64,000 nucleotides of DNA from an uncultured Candidatus Saccharibacteria bacterium (GTDB lineage: Bacteria > Patescibacteriota > Saccharimonadia > Saccharimonadales > Saccharimonadaceae), in assembly GCA_948477625.1 (NCBI GenBank), contig CAOLNK010000002.1:25454-89453 (forward strand). Reading direction: 5' to 3'. Of this stretch, positions 40,825-50,141 are shown piece by piece. Both the position numbers and the translations under genes were made by a program. The notes under the pieces were generated by a model. The model did not search any database, was not told where the DNA came from, and saw only the letters and a program-made list of their open reading frames with translations. The stretch's first letter is position 1; each line of letters opens with the position of its first letter.

Positions 40825-42090
40825 ATGCGTATCGCAATCACATCTGATTTATATTACCCCATGACGAATGGGGTGGCGGTGTTTGCGCATAATTTAGCTA
40901 AAGGCTTAGCTAAGCAGGGGCATGAGGTGCTAGTGATTTGCCCGAGTTTTAAGGGTAGGCAGTATAAGGTGAAGCGCGATGGGGTGACAACGTTTTATTT
41001 GCGCTCGATTCGGTTCCCATTTTATCCGGACCAGATTAATGAGGTGCCGGAGGGTAAGGAGTTTTTAGGAATGCCGTTGCCGCGGCTGGCATATCGCCAT
41101 GGGTTGTGGATTACGGTAGATCCGTATCCGGCGATGAAGAAGATTCTCAACCGGTTCCGGCCAGATGTGATTCATTTACAGACGGCAGAAATGATAGCGA
41201 TTGCTACACGGCGCTATGCTAAAAAATATGATGTACCACTGGTTTCGACAGGGCATGCTTATCCGGATAATATCACAAGCCAGCTAAAGATATTGAAGCC
41301 AATCAAGCGGCCGCTCGATGCGATTCTCAGGACTTATATGGCGAGTTTTCTTAAACATTCGGAATATGCCACGATGCCGACGGAAATGGCAATTGATGAC
41401 TTAGTACCTAAGAAGCGCAAACATTTTCAGGTGACAGTGGAGCCGTTGTCGAATGGGGTAGATTTGGCGCAATTCGGGCCGAAGAAACCAGCCGCCAAGA
41501 TTTATCGTAAATACCATCTACCGAAAGATAAACCATTAGTGCTGTATGTAGGGCGGGTAGATCCAGAAAAAAGTATTAGTAATGTGGTGTCGGCGTTTGC
41601 GGGGGTATTGGATAAGGTGCAAGAGGCGCAGCTGGTGATTGTGGGTGACGGTACAGATCGGCGGCATTTGCAAGATTTGGCAGAGGCGTTGGGTATAGCA
41701 AAGTCTGTGCATTTTCCGGGACGGATTTATCCGCCGGATATTATGGAGATTTATCGCGCGGCTACAATTTTTGTGACGGCAAGCGAAACGGAGACGCAAG
41801 GCATTGTGCTGATTGAGGCTGCAGCGACGGGATTGCCATTGGTGGCAGTGGATGCGGGTGCGGTGCGCGAGCTGTGTCAGCATAAAAAGAATGGGATTCT
41901 CTGTCATCCGGGTGATGTGACGGAGATTACGGATGCAATGACGAAATTACTTAAGAACCCAGATGTGTGTGAGCGCTATGGTAAAGCAAGTCTAGAAGTA
42001 GCCAAAAAACACGATTTGAACCGTACTTTGCGACGGTTTGTGGAGATTTACCAAGAAGCGATTAAACTGAAGCAAGAGAAAGTGGATTGA
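40825..42090 (+). CDS. GT4-family glycosyltransferase
   Basis: A 421-residue GT-B enzyme. It begins IAITSDLYYPMTNGVAVFAH with V-I-H-L-Q-T-A-E in the N-domain; the C-domain has Y-V-G-R-V-D-P-E-K-S, VGDGTDRRHL, A-S-E-T-E-T-Q-G and E-A-A-A-T-G-L-P. It resembles 1,2-diacylglycerol 3-glucosyltransferases of Gram-positives. Co-transcribed with a MerR regulator, so glycolipid synthesis may be controlled by an envelope or stress signal. Confidence 0.87.
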   Translation: MRIAITSDLYYPMTNGVAVFAHNLAKGLAKQGHEVLVICPSFKGRQYKVKRDGVTTFYLRSIRFPFYPDQINEVPEGKEFLGMPLPRLAYRHGLWITVDPYPAMKKILNRFRPDVIHLQTAEMIAIATRRYAKKYDVPLVSTGHAYPDNITSQLKILKPIKRPLDAILRTYMASFLKHSEYATMPTEMAIDDLVPKKRKHFQVTVEPLSNGVDLAQFGPKKPAAKIYRKYHLPKDKPLVLYVGRVDPEKSISNVVSAFAGVLDKVQEAQLVIVGDGTDRRHLQDLAEALGIAKSVHFPGRIYPPDIMEIYRAATIFVTASETETQGIVLIEAAATGLPLVAVDAGAVRELCQHKKNGILCHPGDVTEITDAMTKLLKNPDVCERYGKASLEVAKKHDLNRTLRRFVEIYQEAIKLKQEKVD

Positions 42091-42105
42091 TTTTACACAA
42101 GAGGA

Positions 42106-42864
42106 TTAGCTTTTCAAAAAGTCAAGGATGAGCTGAGCGGTTTCGTGAGGTTTTTCGTAATTATGCAGATGGCCAGAGCCTGGGATGAATTGGAGTTTAG
42201 CTTGGAGTTGCTGGGCTAATTCCCTAGTCTTTTTTTGAGGGATAAGGCGATCTTTAGCTCCAGCAATAATCAAGGTTTTTTGTATGGGCAGGAAATCCTG
42301 AATGGAATAACTGGTAGAAAACTTTGTAGCAGCGGCGATAGCAGAGCGCGATGGAGGTTGATCTTCACTACATTTGTGGGTGAGCGCTATAGTGTCGCGG
42401 AAGAGTTGCTTGTCTTTTGGTATGAAGAGAAAACGCGTAGTGACATAGTCTACTACTGGGCGTGGTACGATGGTGGCGAGTGGCGAGACGGCAGCGAAAG
42501 GTTTGGCGGTCTTGACGGAAATTGGGGAGAGCAAGACTAATTTTTGATTAACTAGCTCTGGATGCAGCTTGGCGGTGGCAGCTACTATGACCGAGCCCAT
42601 GGAGTGCCCCACAAGGATAGGGCGCTCTAGCTTACGTTTGCGGATATAACTTGCAAGATAATTGGCGTAATCTTTGGGCCGATAACGTTCTAATTCTTCG
42701 GCGCCAGCAAAAGGTGGAATAGGGGGCAGATAGACTTGATAGCCGGCTTGGCGCAAATCTTGAGCGATTACTTCTAGACCAAGTGGTGAGCCACGAAACC
42801 CATGCACTAGTACAATGCTAGGCTTAGATTTGGGCGGTAAGATTGAAGCGTTTGTGGAGGCCAT
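42106..42864 (-). CDS. Alpha/beta-fold hydrolase
   Basis: A 252-residue serine hydrolase. Oxyanion segment VLVHGFRGSPLG, nucleophile in V-G-H-S-M-G-S, acid Asp in GAKDRLIP and catalytic His in G-S-G-H-L-H-N. It resembles monoacylglycerol lipase/YqkD-type esterases. Two nucleotides separate it from the glutaredoxin gene upstream. Substrate unknown. Confidence 0.85.
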   Translation of the reverse strand: MASTNASILPPKSKPSIVLVHGFRGSPLGLEVIAQDLRQAGYQVYLPPIPPFAGAEELERYRPKDYANYLASYIRKRKLERPILVGHSMGSVIVAATAKLHPELVNQKLVLLSPISVKTAKPFAAVSPLATIVPRPVVDYVTTRFLFIPKDKQLFRDTIALTHKCSEDQPPSRSAIAAATKFSTSYSIQDFLPIQKTLIIAGAKDRLIPQKKTRELAQQLQAKLQFIPGSGHLHNYEKPHETAQLILDFLKS

Positions 42865-42865
42865 A

Positions 42866-43090
42866 CTAGGCGGCCTTTTTGCTATCCGACCCTAAGTTTG
42901 CAATAGCGGCTTTGAGTGCAGGGCGATCGAAGCCCACAATGCGCTCACCGTTGATTTCGGTGACTGGTACAGAGCTGATGTCTGGCATCTCCCTCGCGTC
43001 AATTTCTTGGTATTCAACGCCCTGCTTATCGAGCCAGTCCATGAGGACATGACACCAAGGGCAAGTAGGTGTAGTATAGACTTTTATCAT
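42866..43090 (-). CDS. Glutaredoxin-like protein (NrdH type)
   Basis: A 74-residue thioredoxin-fold protein with active site T-C-P-W-C-H at residues 9-14, cis-Pro in S-V-P-V-T and G-F-D-R in the glutathione/thioredoxin reductase-facing region. NrdH-type proteins reduce ribonucleotide reductase or other disulfides. TACAAT 6 nt before the ATG suggests a leaderless message. Followed by the hydrolase gene. Confidence 0.85.
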   Translation of the reverse strand: MIKVYTTPTCPWCHVLMDWLDKQGVEYQEIDAREMPDISSVPVTEINGERIVGFDRPALKAAIANLGSDSKKAA

Positions 43091-43102
43091 AGTTATATTG
43101 TA

Positions 43103-44293
43103 TTACAACTTCTTGGCGGCATCAAGTTGGGGATCACGATTATTGTTGGCGTCGTCATAAGTCAGCTCGACTTCTTTGTCGGGTTTAATTCCCTCTTGGT
43201 TAATACTGGTGCCTTTGGGGGTGTGCCAGCTAGCCGTGGTAACTTTGAGCAAAGTATTACCAGAAAGGTTAATGAGGGTTTGCACGACGCCTTTACCGTA
43301 GGTGGTTTCGCCGACGATGGTGGCTTTGTCGTAATCTTTGAGTGCGCCGGCGACGATTTCTGAGGCAGAGGCGGTGCCGCCATTTACTAAGACCACGGTT
43401 GGGGTATTGGCAAGTATGGCTTGGTTGCGCTTAGCATAAGTAGGTGTAGTTTTACCTTTAGAAGATTGGTTGAGCACAACGTCACCATCGATCCAGAGCG
43501 AGAGCACGTCAACTGCGGCTGAGACATAGCCCCCGCCGTTGCCACGAAGGTCGAGAATGACTTTCTTAACATCTTTAGACTTAAATTCATCATTGACGAT
43601 TTTTTGTAGCTTAGTTCCAGTGTCGATATCAAAGCGGGAGATAGTTACAATAGCAGTGTTTCCAGAATAGGTAACGTAAACTGAAACATTGTTGATAGGT
43701 TCGCGGGTGAGGGTAAATTCTTTTTCTTTTCCATCACGTACCACAGTAAGTTTGACTTTGGTGCCACTAGCGCCACGGAGTTTGGAGGCGATGGCGTCGG
43801 TAGATTCAGCATAAACTTCTTCATCGTCGATTTTATAAATAATGTCGCCAGCTTGCACCCCGGCTTTGAGTGCGGGATTATCGGGAAGAGTGCGGATAAT
43901 CCGGACGTAACCGTCGCGTAGCCCCATCTCCACGCCAATGCCTGAGCCAATGTCGCCATGCAGCTCGGCTTCGTAGGCTTCGGCTTCTTCAGAGTCCATA
44001 TAGGCGGTATATTTATCGCCAGCGGCTGCAACTAAGCCTTTTTTGGCACCTTCAATTAGCTCAGCCCTATCTAGGTTGCCTTCAAAGTTGGCTGCTAATG
44101 CATTATAGACTTCGTCTAGCGCTGACCAATCGTTGCTAATGCTGGAATGTGAGTTGATACCAAGATATGGTAGGATGCTGGGTGAGATTTTGTGCCAGCC
44201 ACTTCCAATAAAAAATCCAACGACTAAAGTGATAACGCCTGTGATGATTGCGCCACCCAGGCTAACTTGTTTTTCTTCCCATTGTTTTGCCAT
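43103..44293 (-). CDS. C-terminal processing protease (S41), CtpA-like
   Basis: A 396-residue periplasmic-side protease. One N-terminal membrane helix (about 14-33), a PDZ domain (about 95-180: GSGIGVEMGLRDGYV) and the S41 catalytic domain with L-R-G-N-G-G-G and the Ser/Lys pair in GTASASEIVAGAL and TTYGKGVVQT. CtpA-type enzymes trim secreted proteins and regulate peptidoglycan hydrolases. A CHAP hydrolase gene lies directly upstream, a plausible substrate. TACAAT ends 6 nt before the ATG. Confidence 0.92.
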   Translation of the reverse strand: MAKQWEEKQVSLGGAIITGVITLVVGFFIGSGWHKISPSILPYLGINSHSSISNDWSALDEVYNALAANFEGNLDRAELIEGAKKGLVAAAGDKYTAYMDSEEAEAYEAELHGDIGSGIGVEMGLRDGYVRIIRTLPDNPALKAGVQAGDIIYKIDDEEVYAESTDAIASKLRGASGTKVKLTVVRDGKEKEFTLTREPINNVSVYVTYSGNTAIVTISRFDIDTGTKLQKIVNDEFKSKDVKKVILDLRGNGGGYVSAAVDVLSLWIDGDVVLNQSSKGKTTPTYAKRNQAILANTPTVVLVNGGTASASEIVAGALKDYDKATIVGETTYGKGVVQTLINLSGNTLLKVTTASWHTPKGTSINQEGIKPDKEVELTYDDANNNRDPQLDAAKKL

Positions 44294-44308
44294 AAGTCTA
44301 TTGTATCA

Positions 44309-45466
44309 CTACCACTTCTTTTGGTCGAGATGAATATAGCGGTAAGCGGCAGGATTTACGTTGTAGCGTGCGCCAAAGTCACCCGGTAAGCCACTCTTGG
44401 AGCTGCTAGGGTTGTTATATTCACTGAGGTTGATGGTGCCATTTGCGTTAACACTTTCGACCCACATCACGTGACCATAGATACCAGAGGTGCTATAAGC
44501 GATTGTATGTGGGGCAGGGTTATTGTCAACCACATAGCCTAGGCGACTAGCGGTGTTACCCCAGTTTTTGGCGTCACCCCAAGAAGAAATGTAAATGCCA
44601 AAGTATTCTTGGGCCTTCCAGCCAGCGTAGCTTGTGCATTGACAAACATAGCCGCCAACCACGATATAACCAACGTTGTCACGTGGGCAACGGTCGGCAT
44701 AGGGATAGGAGTTATAGCCTTCACCTACCACACCGCCAGTGTTGTACTTAGCAATTTCGGCGGCGATTTCTTGTTGCATAGTCTCGCGGGCGGCAGCGGC
44801 ATCGCGCTCGTAGGCGGCGCTATCGTTTTCGTATTTGGCAATCAGTGCATTTTGGTAATTACGTTTGGCGGTGATCTCAGCACGACTAGCTTCGGCGCTT
44901 TCAATTAGGGCGTCGACGCTAGCTTTCTGTTGGGTGAGACTTTCCTTGAGCTCGCGAATAGCTTCGGCAGAAGTAGTGACTTGGGTCTTGGCGTTATTCT
45001 GACGGGATTGTTTTTCGGCATAATCGCCAATTGTGCTACTACCAGCGAGCAAGATGATGGCGTCTGGTTCGCTTTCAAAGTGCATTTCTACGAGCATGCG
45101 GGCAAGGGCAGACTGTTGTAATTCTAGCTTATTCTCATTCTCGGTGATTTGGGCGGAAAGGTCATCAGCGATGGCTTGGTGAGCTACGATGTCGGCTTCG
45201 AGTGAGGCAATTTCGGCATTGAGGCGCTCCACTTCGCCCTCGAGAGTTTGTGCGTTGTTTGCGGCAGCGGCAGCCTTGCTTTCGGCCGCAGCGGCAGCAT
45301 CGGAGGCCTCGCGACAAACTTGGCTTACACAGCCAGCAGGGTAAGCATTTGCTTCATCTTCACTTTCGAAAAAGAACATGCAGCCACCAGTCAATGTAGC
45401 GACAACAATAGCGAAAATCAGGATTCCGCGTAAACCAAGAGTTTTGTGTTTGTGTGATTTAATCAT
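44309..45466 (-). CDS. Secreted CHAP-domain peptidoglycan hydrolase with coiled coil
   Basis: A 385-residue protein: N-terminal membrane anchor/signal (about 14-34), a long coiled coil (about 50-240) rich in A and E, then a CHAP amidase/endopeptidase domain with catalytic Cys in C-Q-C-T-S-Y-A-G-W-K-A and His in GHVMWVE. This is the PcsB-type layout, in which the coiled coil senses FtsEX and releases the hydrolase. ftsX and ftsE are the next upstream genes, supporting this role in daughter-cell separation. Confidence 0.88.
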   Translation of the reverse strand: MIKSHKHKTLGLRGILIFAIVVATLTGGCMFFFESEDEANAYPAGCVSQVCREASDAAAAAESKAAAAANNAQTLEGEVERLNAEIASLEADIVAHQAIADDLSAQITENENKLELQQSALARMLVEMHFESEPDAIILLAGSSTIGDYAEKQSRQNNAKTQVTTSAEAIRELKESLTQQKASVDALIESAEASRAEITAKRNYQNALIAKYENDSAAYERDAAAARETMQQEIAAEIAKYNTGGVVGEGYNSYPYADRCPRDNVGYIVVGGYVCQCTSYAGWKAQEYFGIYISSWGDAKNWGNTASRLGYVVDNNPAPHTIAYSTSGIYGHVMWVESVNANGTINLSEYNNPSSSKSGLPGDFGARYNVNPAAYRYIHLDQKKW

Positions 45467-45510
45467 AATTACTATATATCACAGATAAGCATAAAAGTAA
45501 AGTTAGTGTC

Positions 45511-46560
45511 TTACTTTAAGTATTTTTGCATAGCAAGGCGAGCAGAAATAGTGCCGATTGCCATACCAATAATAATCATGATGGCGTAGACGGCGATAAG
45601 CATATTAGACTCTAAGAGTTCGGACACTGCGGAGACATCAATGCCGTAATTCGCGAGCGGTGGCTCCAAGAAACGGAAACCAACAACGGCAATTGTCGTG
45701 GCCAAAATACCAGAAGTTACGCCAGAAATTTCAGCTTCAACCAAGAATGGGCCACGGATAAAACCGGTGTCAGCCCCAACTAAGCGCATCATGTAGATTT
45801 CTTCGCGACGTGAAAAGATTGCCATGCGAATTGTGTTGAAAATCACAAGGATAGAGATTACTAAGAATACTGCGCCGAGGATAAGCCCACCATTTTTGGC
45901 AATTGTAGCCCAAGAGTTGATGGTTTCGATTTCGGCTTGGTTGACGTTGTAAGTTGGCTCCTTGGTAGAATCGAGATTGGCTTGGAAGATTGCGCTATTA
46001 TCAACGATGTAACGGACACCCTCGAGATTGTTGGGATCTGTGACTTTGATGCGCATAGTGGCCTGCATGGCAGAAAGCATATGCTGATACATACTTTCAT
46101 CCTCGAGTGCAGCAAGAAGCTCAGCATTGCCTTGATTATCGTCGATAAAGGTGGCATATTCATCTTCGGAAGTGGCAATTTCGATAGTACGAACGTTCGG
46201 GTCGGTGCGCATTTCGTTAGCCATGGTTTCAAGCGTTTCGCGGTCGGTGCCCGGAGTGAAGAAAATCGTGATGTCGATTTTTTGGCGCATAGTGTCAGCA
46301 GTTGCACCAAGAATAAGGCTAGCAAAAACCGTAATCATTAAAATTACAAGTGTGACTGTCATTACAAGTGTGGCGGCAATCGAAAGCCAGATGTTACGAG
46401 TAAAACTAGCAGTCCCATATTTGACGATGCGCCCAGTTTTGCGCATGTGGCTAACACTGCTATTCTCAACCAGAGTTTTGAGATGCTCCTTAGTTTCCTT
46501 GCGAGAGACTTTGCGGGCTCCGCGGCGACCATTTTCTTCAATCAGCTTTTTGTCTATCAT
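45511..46560 (-). CDS. ftsX: Cell division protein FtsX
   Basis: A 349-residue FtsX permease: cytoplasmic N-terminus, helix 1 (about 57-83), external loop (about 85-225, with Thr/Asp-rich T-P-G-T-D-R-E-T) and three C-terminal helices (about 230-345). FtsX with FtsE controls cell-wall hydrolases at division rather than transporting. It lies between ftsE (11 nt) and the CHAP hydrolase, the expected partner. Confidence 0.92.
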   Translation of the reverse strand: MIDKKLIEENGRRGARKVSRKETKEHLKTLVENSSVSHMRKTGRIVKYGTASFTRNIWLSIAATLVMTVTLVILMITVFASLILGATADTMRQKIDITIFFTPGTDRETLETMANEMRTDPNVRTIEIATSEDEYATFIDDNQGNAELLAALEDESMYQHMLSAMQATMRIKVTDPNNLEGVRYIVDNSAIFQANLDSTKEPTYNVNQAEIETINSWATIAKNGGLILGAVFLVISILVIFNTIRMAIFSRREEIYMMRLVGADTGFIRGPFLVEAEISGVTSGILATTIAVVGFRFLEPPLANYGIDVSAVSELLESNMLIAVYAIMIIIGMAIGTISARLAMQKYLK

Positions 46561-46571
46561 ACTAATTCCCC

Positions 46572-47675
46572 CTAAATTACGCGTTTAGTTTTAGTTTTTG
46601 TTGCGGCGCTGGTAGTTTTGCGTTTGCTAGTCTGTGAAATACTAGGTGCGGGTTTAAGTTTGACGGTTTGCCCAAGTGTGCCAAAATCGCTAAGTTTGGG
46701 TGCGGCCTTGAGTGGACGGCTAGCGGTGTACCACTGATTAGCGGCGTCACGGTCGAGTTTTTTGGCAGGCGTAGTCTTAATAGTCTTAGGTGTTGCAGTT
46801 GGTTTAGCGGTAGCTTTAACTGCGGTAGTTTTTTTAGTTGTAGGGTGCAAAATTTTGAGGCTCTCTTCAGCAGTAGCTTTGCTAATACGCGAGCCACGTG
46901 TGCGTGGAGCGGCAACTGGACGTACTGAGGCTTGCATACTGGTGATGATTTTAGGGCGTGGCACCAGAATTGGTGAGTTCTCTTCACTGTCTAGACGATA
47001 GACACCATTGTATTTCTGGTCGTCGACGATTTTGCCAGCTTTGAGGGTGATAACCCGCTTGCTGAGGTCATTCACGATATTTTCATCGTGAGTAGTTACG
47101 AGCAGTGTAGTGCCAAAATCATTAATACGCTTGAGTAGATCAATAATTTCATGACGAGTAAGAACGTCGAGGTTACCGGTAGGCTCGTCAGCAATCAGAA
47201 TCTTGGGCTGTCTGGCTACGGAGCGGGCAATAGCTACACGCTGGCGCTCGCCACCAGATAGATTGCTTGGAAAACGTGCAGATTTTCCTTCTAATCCTAC
47301 TAAATCAAGTACCTTTGGTACGGTACGGTTGATTTCGCGACTACTCATACCGGCAATTTCAAGCGCAAAAGCGACGTTTTCAAATACGGTTCGGGTAGGT
47401 AATAACTTATAATCTTGGAAAACTACACCCAACTTGCGACGATAATGTGGGATATGGCGTTTTTTGACATAGTCAAGGTCAATTCCGCCGATGATAATCT
47501 TGCCAGAGTCAGGTTGCTCCTCTTTGGTAATCATTTTGATTAGAGTAGACTTGCCGGCGCCGGATTTACCTACCAGAAAAACGAACTCATGCGGTTCGAT
47601 ATGAAGCGAAACATTGTCGAGCGCCGGCTCTTCGTCGCCAGGATAAATTTTGGTGATACGGTCGAGCAATATCAT
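46572..47675 (-). CDS. ftsE: Cell division ATP-binding protein FtsE with long basic tail
   Basis: A 367-residue FtsE. Standard ATPase core: Walker A GKSGAGKST near residue 37, LSGGERQRVAIARS and LIADEPTGNLD. Typical FtsE is about 225 residues; here ~140 extra C-terminal residues are rich in K, A, T and P (for example KKTTAVKATAKPTATPKTIK), resembling the tail of the YfhO-like protein. The start is ATG 47675, with TATCAT 6 nt upstream; the frame opens further at 47717. The tail may bind DNA or membrane, which is speculative. Confidence 0.92.
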   Translation of the reverse strand: MILLDRITKIYPGDEEPALDNVSLHIEPHEFVFLVGKSGAGKSTLIKMITKEEQPDSGKIIIGGIDLDYVKKRHIPHYRRKLGVVFQDYKLLPTRTVFENVAFALEIAGMSSREINRTVPKVLDLVGLEGKSARFPSNLSGGERQRVAIARSVARQPKILIADEPTGNLDVLTRHEIIDLLKRINDFGTTLLVTTHDENIVNDLSKRVITLKAGKIVDDQKYNGVYRLDSEENSPILVPRPKIITSMQASVRPVAAPRTRGSRISKATAEESLKILHPTTKKTTAVKATAKPTATPKTIKTTPAKKLDRDAANQWYTASRPLKAAPKLSDFGTLGQTVKLKPAPSISQTSKRKTTSAATKTKTKRVI

Positions 47676-47779
47676 ATTACTATGATACCATAAGCACGAT
47701 GTGTCGACAAGCCACATAAATGTTTTTTCTTGAGCCGCTCCTGGGCGCTTGCCTAAGTCTTATGCTACTCGAAAGGTAT

Positions 47780-48880
47780 CTATGTGCCTGATGATACGCT
47801 GCCCTCCAAGTACGCATCGATAAAATCGTCGATTTTACCATCAAGCACTGCGTCTGGGTCTTTACTCTCATACTTAGTGCGGGTGTCTTTGACTAATTTA
47901 TATGGTTGTAAGACATAGTTTCGGATTTGTTGCCCCCATTTGGCGGATTCGCCCGCGCGGAGTTTATCTAAGCTTTCAGCATGTTGTTCAAGTTGGAGTT
48001 GCACTAATTTACCGCGCAAGATTTCCATGGCTTTTTCCTTATTTTGTAACTGTGAACGCTCGTTTTGGATAGCAACTACGGTATTGGTGGGTAAGTGTGT
48101 AATACGTACGGCAGAGTTGGTAGTGTTGACGGACTGCCCGCCGTGACCACCAGAATGATAAACATCAATACGTAAGTCCTTATCGTCGATCTTGATGTCG
48201 GTGTCGGCTTTGATAACTGGTAAGATTTCTACTAGCGCAAAGGAAGTCTGTCGCAGATTATCGGCGTTAAATGGTGAGAGTCGTACCAAGCGGTGCACTC
48301 CATGTTCACTTTTGAGACGTCCATAGACGTCGGTGCCGTTGATTTCGTAAACTGCGGTTTTGATACCAGTTTCTTCACCAGTAGTACGTTCAAGACAAAT
48401 GACTTTGAGGTTGTGTTTTTCGGTGTAGCGCAGGTACATCCGTTCCAGCATTCCAGCCCAGTCCATGGCTTCGGTGCCACCCACACCGGCGGTAATACGG
48501 AGAATGGCATTATTATGGTCGTATTTTCCGGTGAAGCGCAAAGCTTTTTTGAGCTCGATTAGTTGTTGTTCAAGTAGCTCAACTTGTTCAGCGAGTTCAT
48601 CGGATAGTCCGGCGTCGCCTAGTTCCAAAAGTTCACCCAGATCGTGAATTTGAGTATACAGTACACGCCACGGTTCCACTTCGTCGTTGAGGTGCACAAG
48701 TTCGGAATTTTTTTCACGGGCCTCTTCGGGATTGAGCCAGATTTCGGGCTCGGCCACAGCTTGTTCAAGTTCAGTAATGCGGGCAATTTTGGCATCCAAG
48801 TCGAGTTTTGTCCAAGCAGTAGTCAGGCCGTCTTGTAGTTGTTGGAGTTTTTTAGTATTAGGGTCTTTGGGGTTTGGCAT
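47780..48880 (-). CDS. prfB: Peptide chain release factor 2
   Basis: A 366-residue RF2 that ends translation at UGA and UAA. The GGQ loop is SGGHGGQSVNTTNSAVR and the SPF discriminator tripeptide is in VRLSPFNADN. No +1 programmed frameshift or internal UGA is needed: the frame is continuous from an ATG with an AGGAGT ribosome binding site. Presence of RF2 fits standard UGA stop decoding. It closely follows murL. Confidence 0.95.
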   Translation of the reverse strand: MPNPKDPNTKKLQQLQDGLTTAWTKLDLDAKIARITELEQAVAEPEIWLNPEEAREKNSELVHLNDEVEPWRVLYTQIHDLGELLELGDAGLSDELAEQVELLEQQLIELKKALRFTGKYDHNNAILRITAGVGGTEAMDWAGMLERMYLRYTEKHNLKVICLERTTGEETGIKTAVYEINGTDVYGRLKSEHGVHRLVRLSPFNADNLRQTSFALVEILPVIKADTDIKIDDKDLRIDVYHSGGHGGQSVNTTNSAVRITHLPTNTVVAIQNERSQLQNKEKAMEILRGKLVQLQLEQHAESLDKLRAGESAKWGQQIRNYVLQPYKLVKDTRTKYESKDPDAVLDGKIDDFIDAYLEGSVSSGT

Positions 48881-48881
48881 T

Positions 48882-50141
48882 TTACACTCCTAGTTGCGTA
48901 AGTAGATTCTTAACGAATGGTTGTGCGGCAGTAATTTTTTCGTAATCAAAATTAGATTCTGGTACAGAAAAAGGTAAATTCGGATAGTCGGTAGACTTCA
49001 TGTGATAAGCTCGGCGTAGTTCTTTGATCTCGCCTACGCATTCAAAGGGCTTCATAAATCCATCTATGCCCAGTAGGCCTTTGAAAATATTGACGAGTGA
49101 GTCTTTAAGGAAAAGGCTAGTTCCGCCATAAAGACTATCGAGTTCGGTCGCGGGTAAGAATGGAGCGAAAAGTAGATAGGTGTTAGCACATTTGGCGCAA
49201 TCACCACACCAGCCTAATTCCGAATTATCTTCACCTTGGCGGTAGTTGGCAACGTTGCAGGAGCTGAACTTATGACCGTATTCTGCCCAGCATTCTTCTA
49301 CAAAGAGCTCAGCAATTTTGAGTTCAGAAAATCCACGTAGTGGCGACCCTAGGTTAAGGTCGGGTGAAATATATTTATGTAGATATTCAGCAAAAAGTTG
49401 CTCGGCGGGCCAAGTCTTGGACCATTGATGATTGACGGCGAGGTCATCGATGTAGGCATGTGCTTCATTGCCTTCACGCCCGATGCTAGTAAGAATGATG
49501 CTTTGATGATTGATGATAGCTTGAGTAAGTGCAATACTCTGCACAATATAAGTAATCGGGACGTGGCCATTAAGCCCGCTAGTTTCGCGCAGATGTTCGC
49601 GGTCAAGTTCGCGGCGGACGATTTGCAATTCCCCACCGATTTCGTTCAAGACGCTAGGATAATGGTCGGAGTTGCTGATATAAATATAAGTTGGGTTTTG
49701 AGATTGCAACATTGTAGCGGTGAGGAGTGAGTCTTTGCCGCCAGATTGTAGGCTGAGAATACCATGGAAATCTTCTGTCCGGATTGGATTTAAAATTTCT
49801 GTAGTATTGGCGGAAAAGTGTGCGAGGTCGGCACGGGTGAGATGGTTTTCAAAAGCAAATTGCGACAAACCTTCTTGATATACAGTGTTGAAAAACTTGG
49901 TCTGGAAGTCATCAAGCGGGAAATTGATTCCAACGTTTTTGCTGGGGTGGGCTTTGTAATACGATGTGCCGATGAGTATGAAACATAGGAAAAGTGCACG
50001 GTCTAGTAATTCAGTATTTAGTGGATAATCGGTTTTGCAAAAGTGGATTTTTTCTTGAAAAGTGATTCCATCGCTGCCTTGATACGAAAAGGTAGCGAGA
50101 TAAGTTGTGGGATTAAAGTTGTAAGATAAAAACTTAAACAT
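48882..50141 (-). CDS. murL: UDP-MurNAc-L-Ala-L-Glu epimerase (MurL)
   Basis: A 419-residue protein matching MurL. It has S-L-Q-S-G-G-K-D-S-L near residue 132 and the C-terminal G-W-C-G-D-C-A-K-C-A cysteine cluster. MurL converts the L-glutamate added by a specialised MurD (MurD2) to D-glutamate, bypassing glutamate racemase; this was shown in Xanthomonas. It is encoded directly after murD, whose stop overlaps its start (TAATG), which is the expected pairing. Confidence 0.75.
   Translation of the reverse strand: MFKFLSYNFNPTTYLATFSYQGSDGITFQEKIHFCKTDYPLNTELLDRALFLCFILIGTSYYKAHPSKNVGINFPLDDFQTKFFNTVYQEGLSQFAFENHLTRADLAHFSANTTEILNPIRTEDFHGILSLQSGGKDSLLTATMLQSQNPTYIYISNSDHYPSVLNEIGGELQIVRRELDREHLRETSGLNGHVPITYIVQSIALTQAIINHQSIILTSIGREGNEAHAYIDDLAVNHQWSKTWPAEQLFAEYLHKYISPDLNLGSPLRGFSELKIAELFVEECWAEYGHKFSSCNVANYRQGEDNSELGWCGDCAKCANTYLLFAPFLPATELDSLYGGTSLFLKDSLVNIFKGLLGIDGFMKPFECVGEIKELRRAYHMKSTDYPNLPFSVPESNFDYEKITAAQPFVKNLLTQLGV

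Noticed and set aside
47780..48880. Programmed +1 frameshift in prfB
   Set aside because: The reading frame is continuous from the ATG with no internal UGA near the N-terminus.
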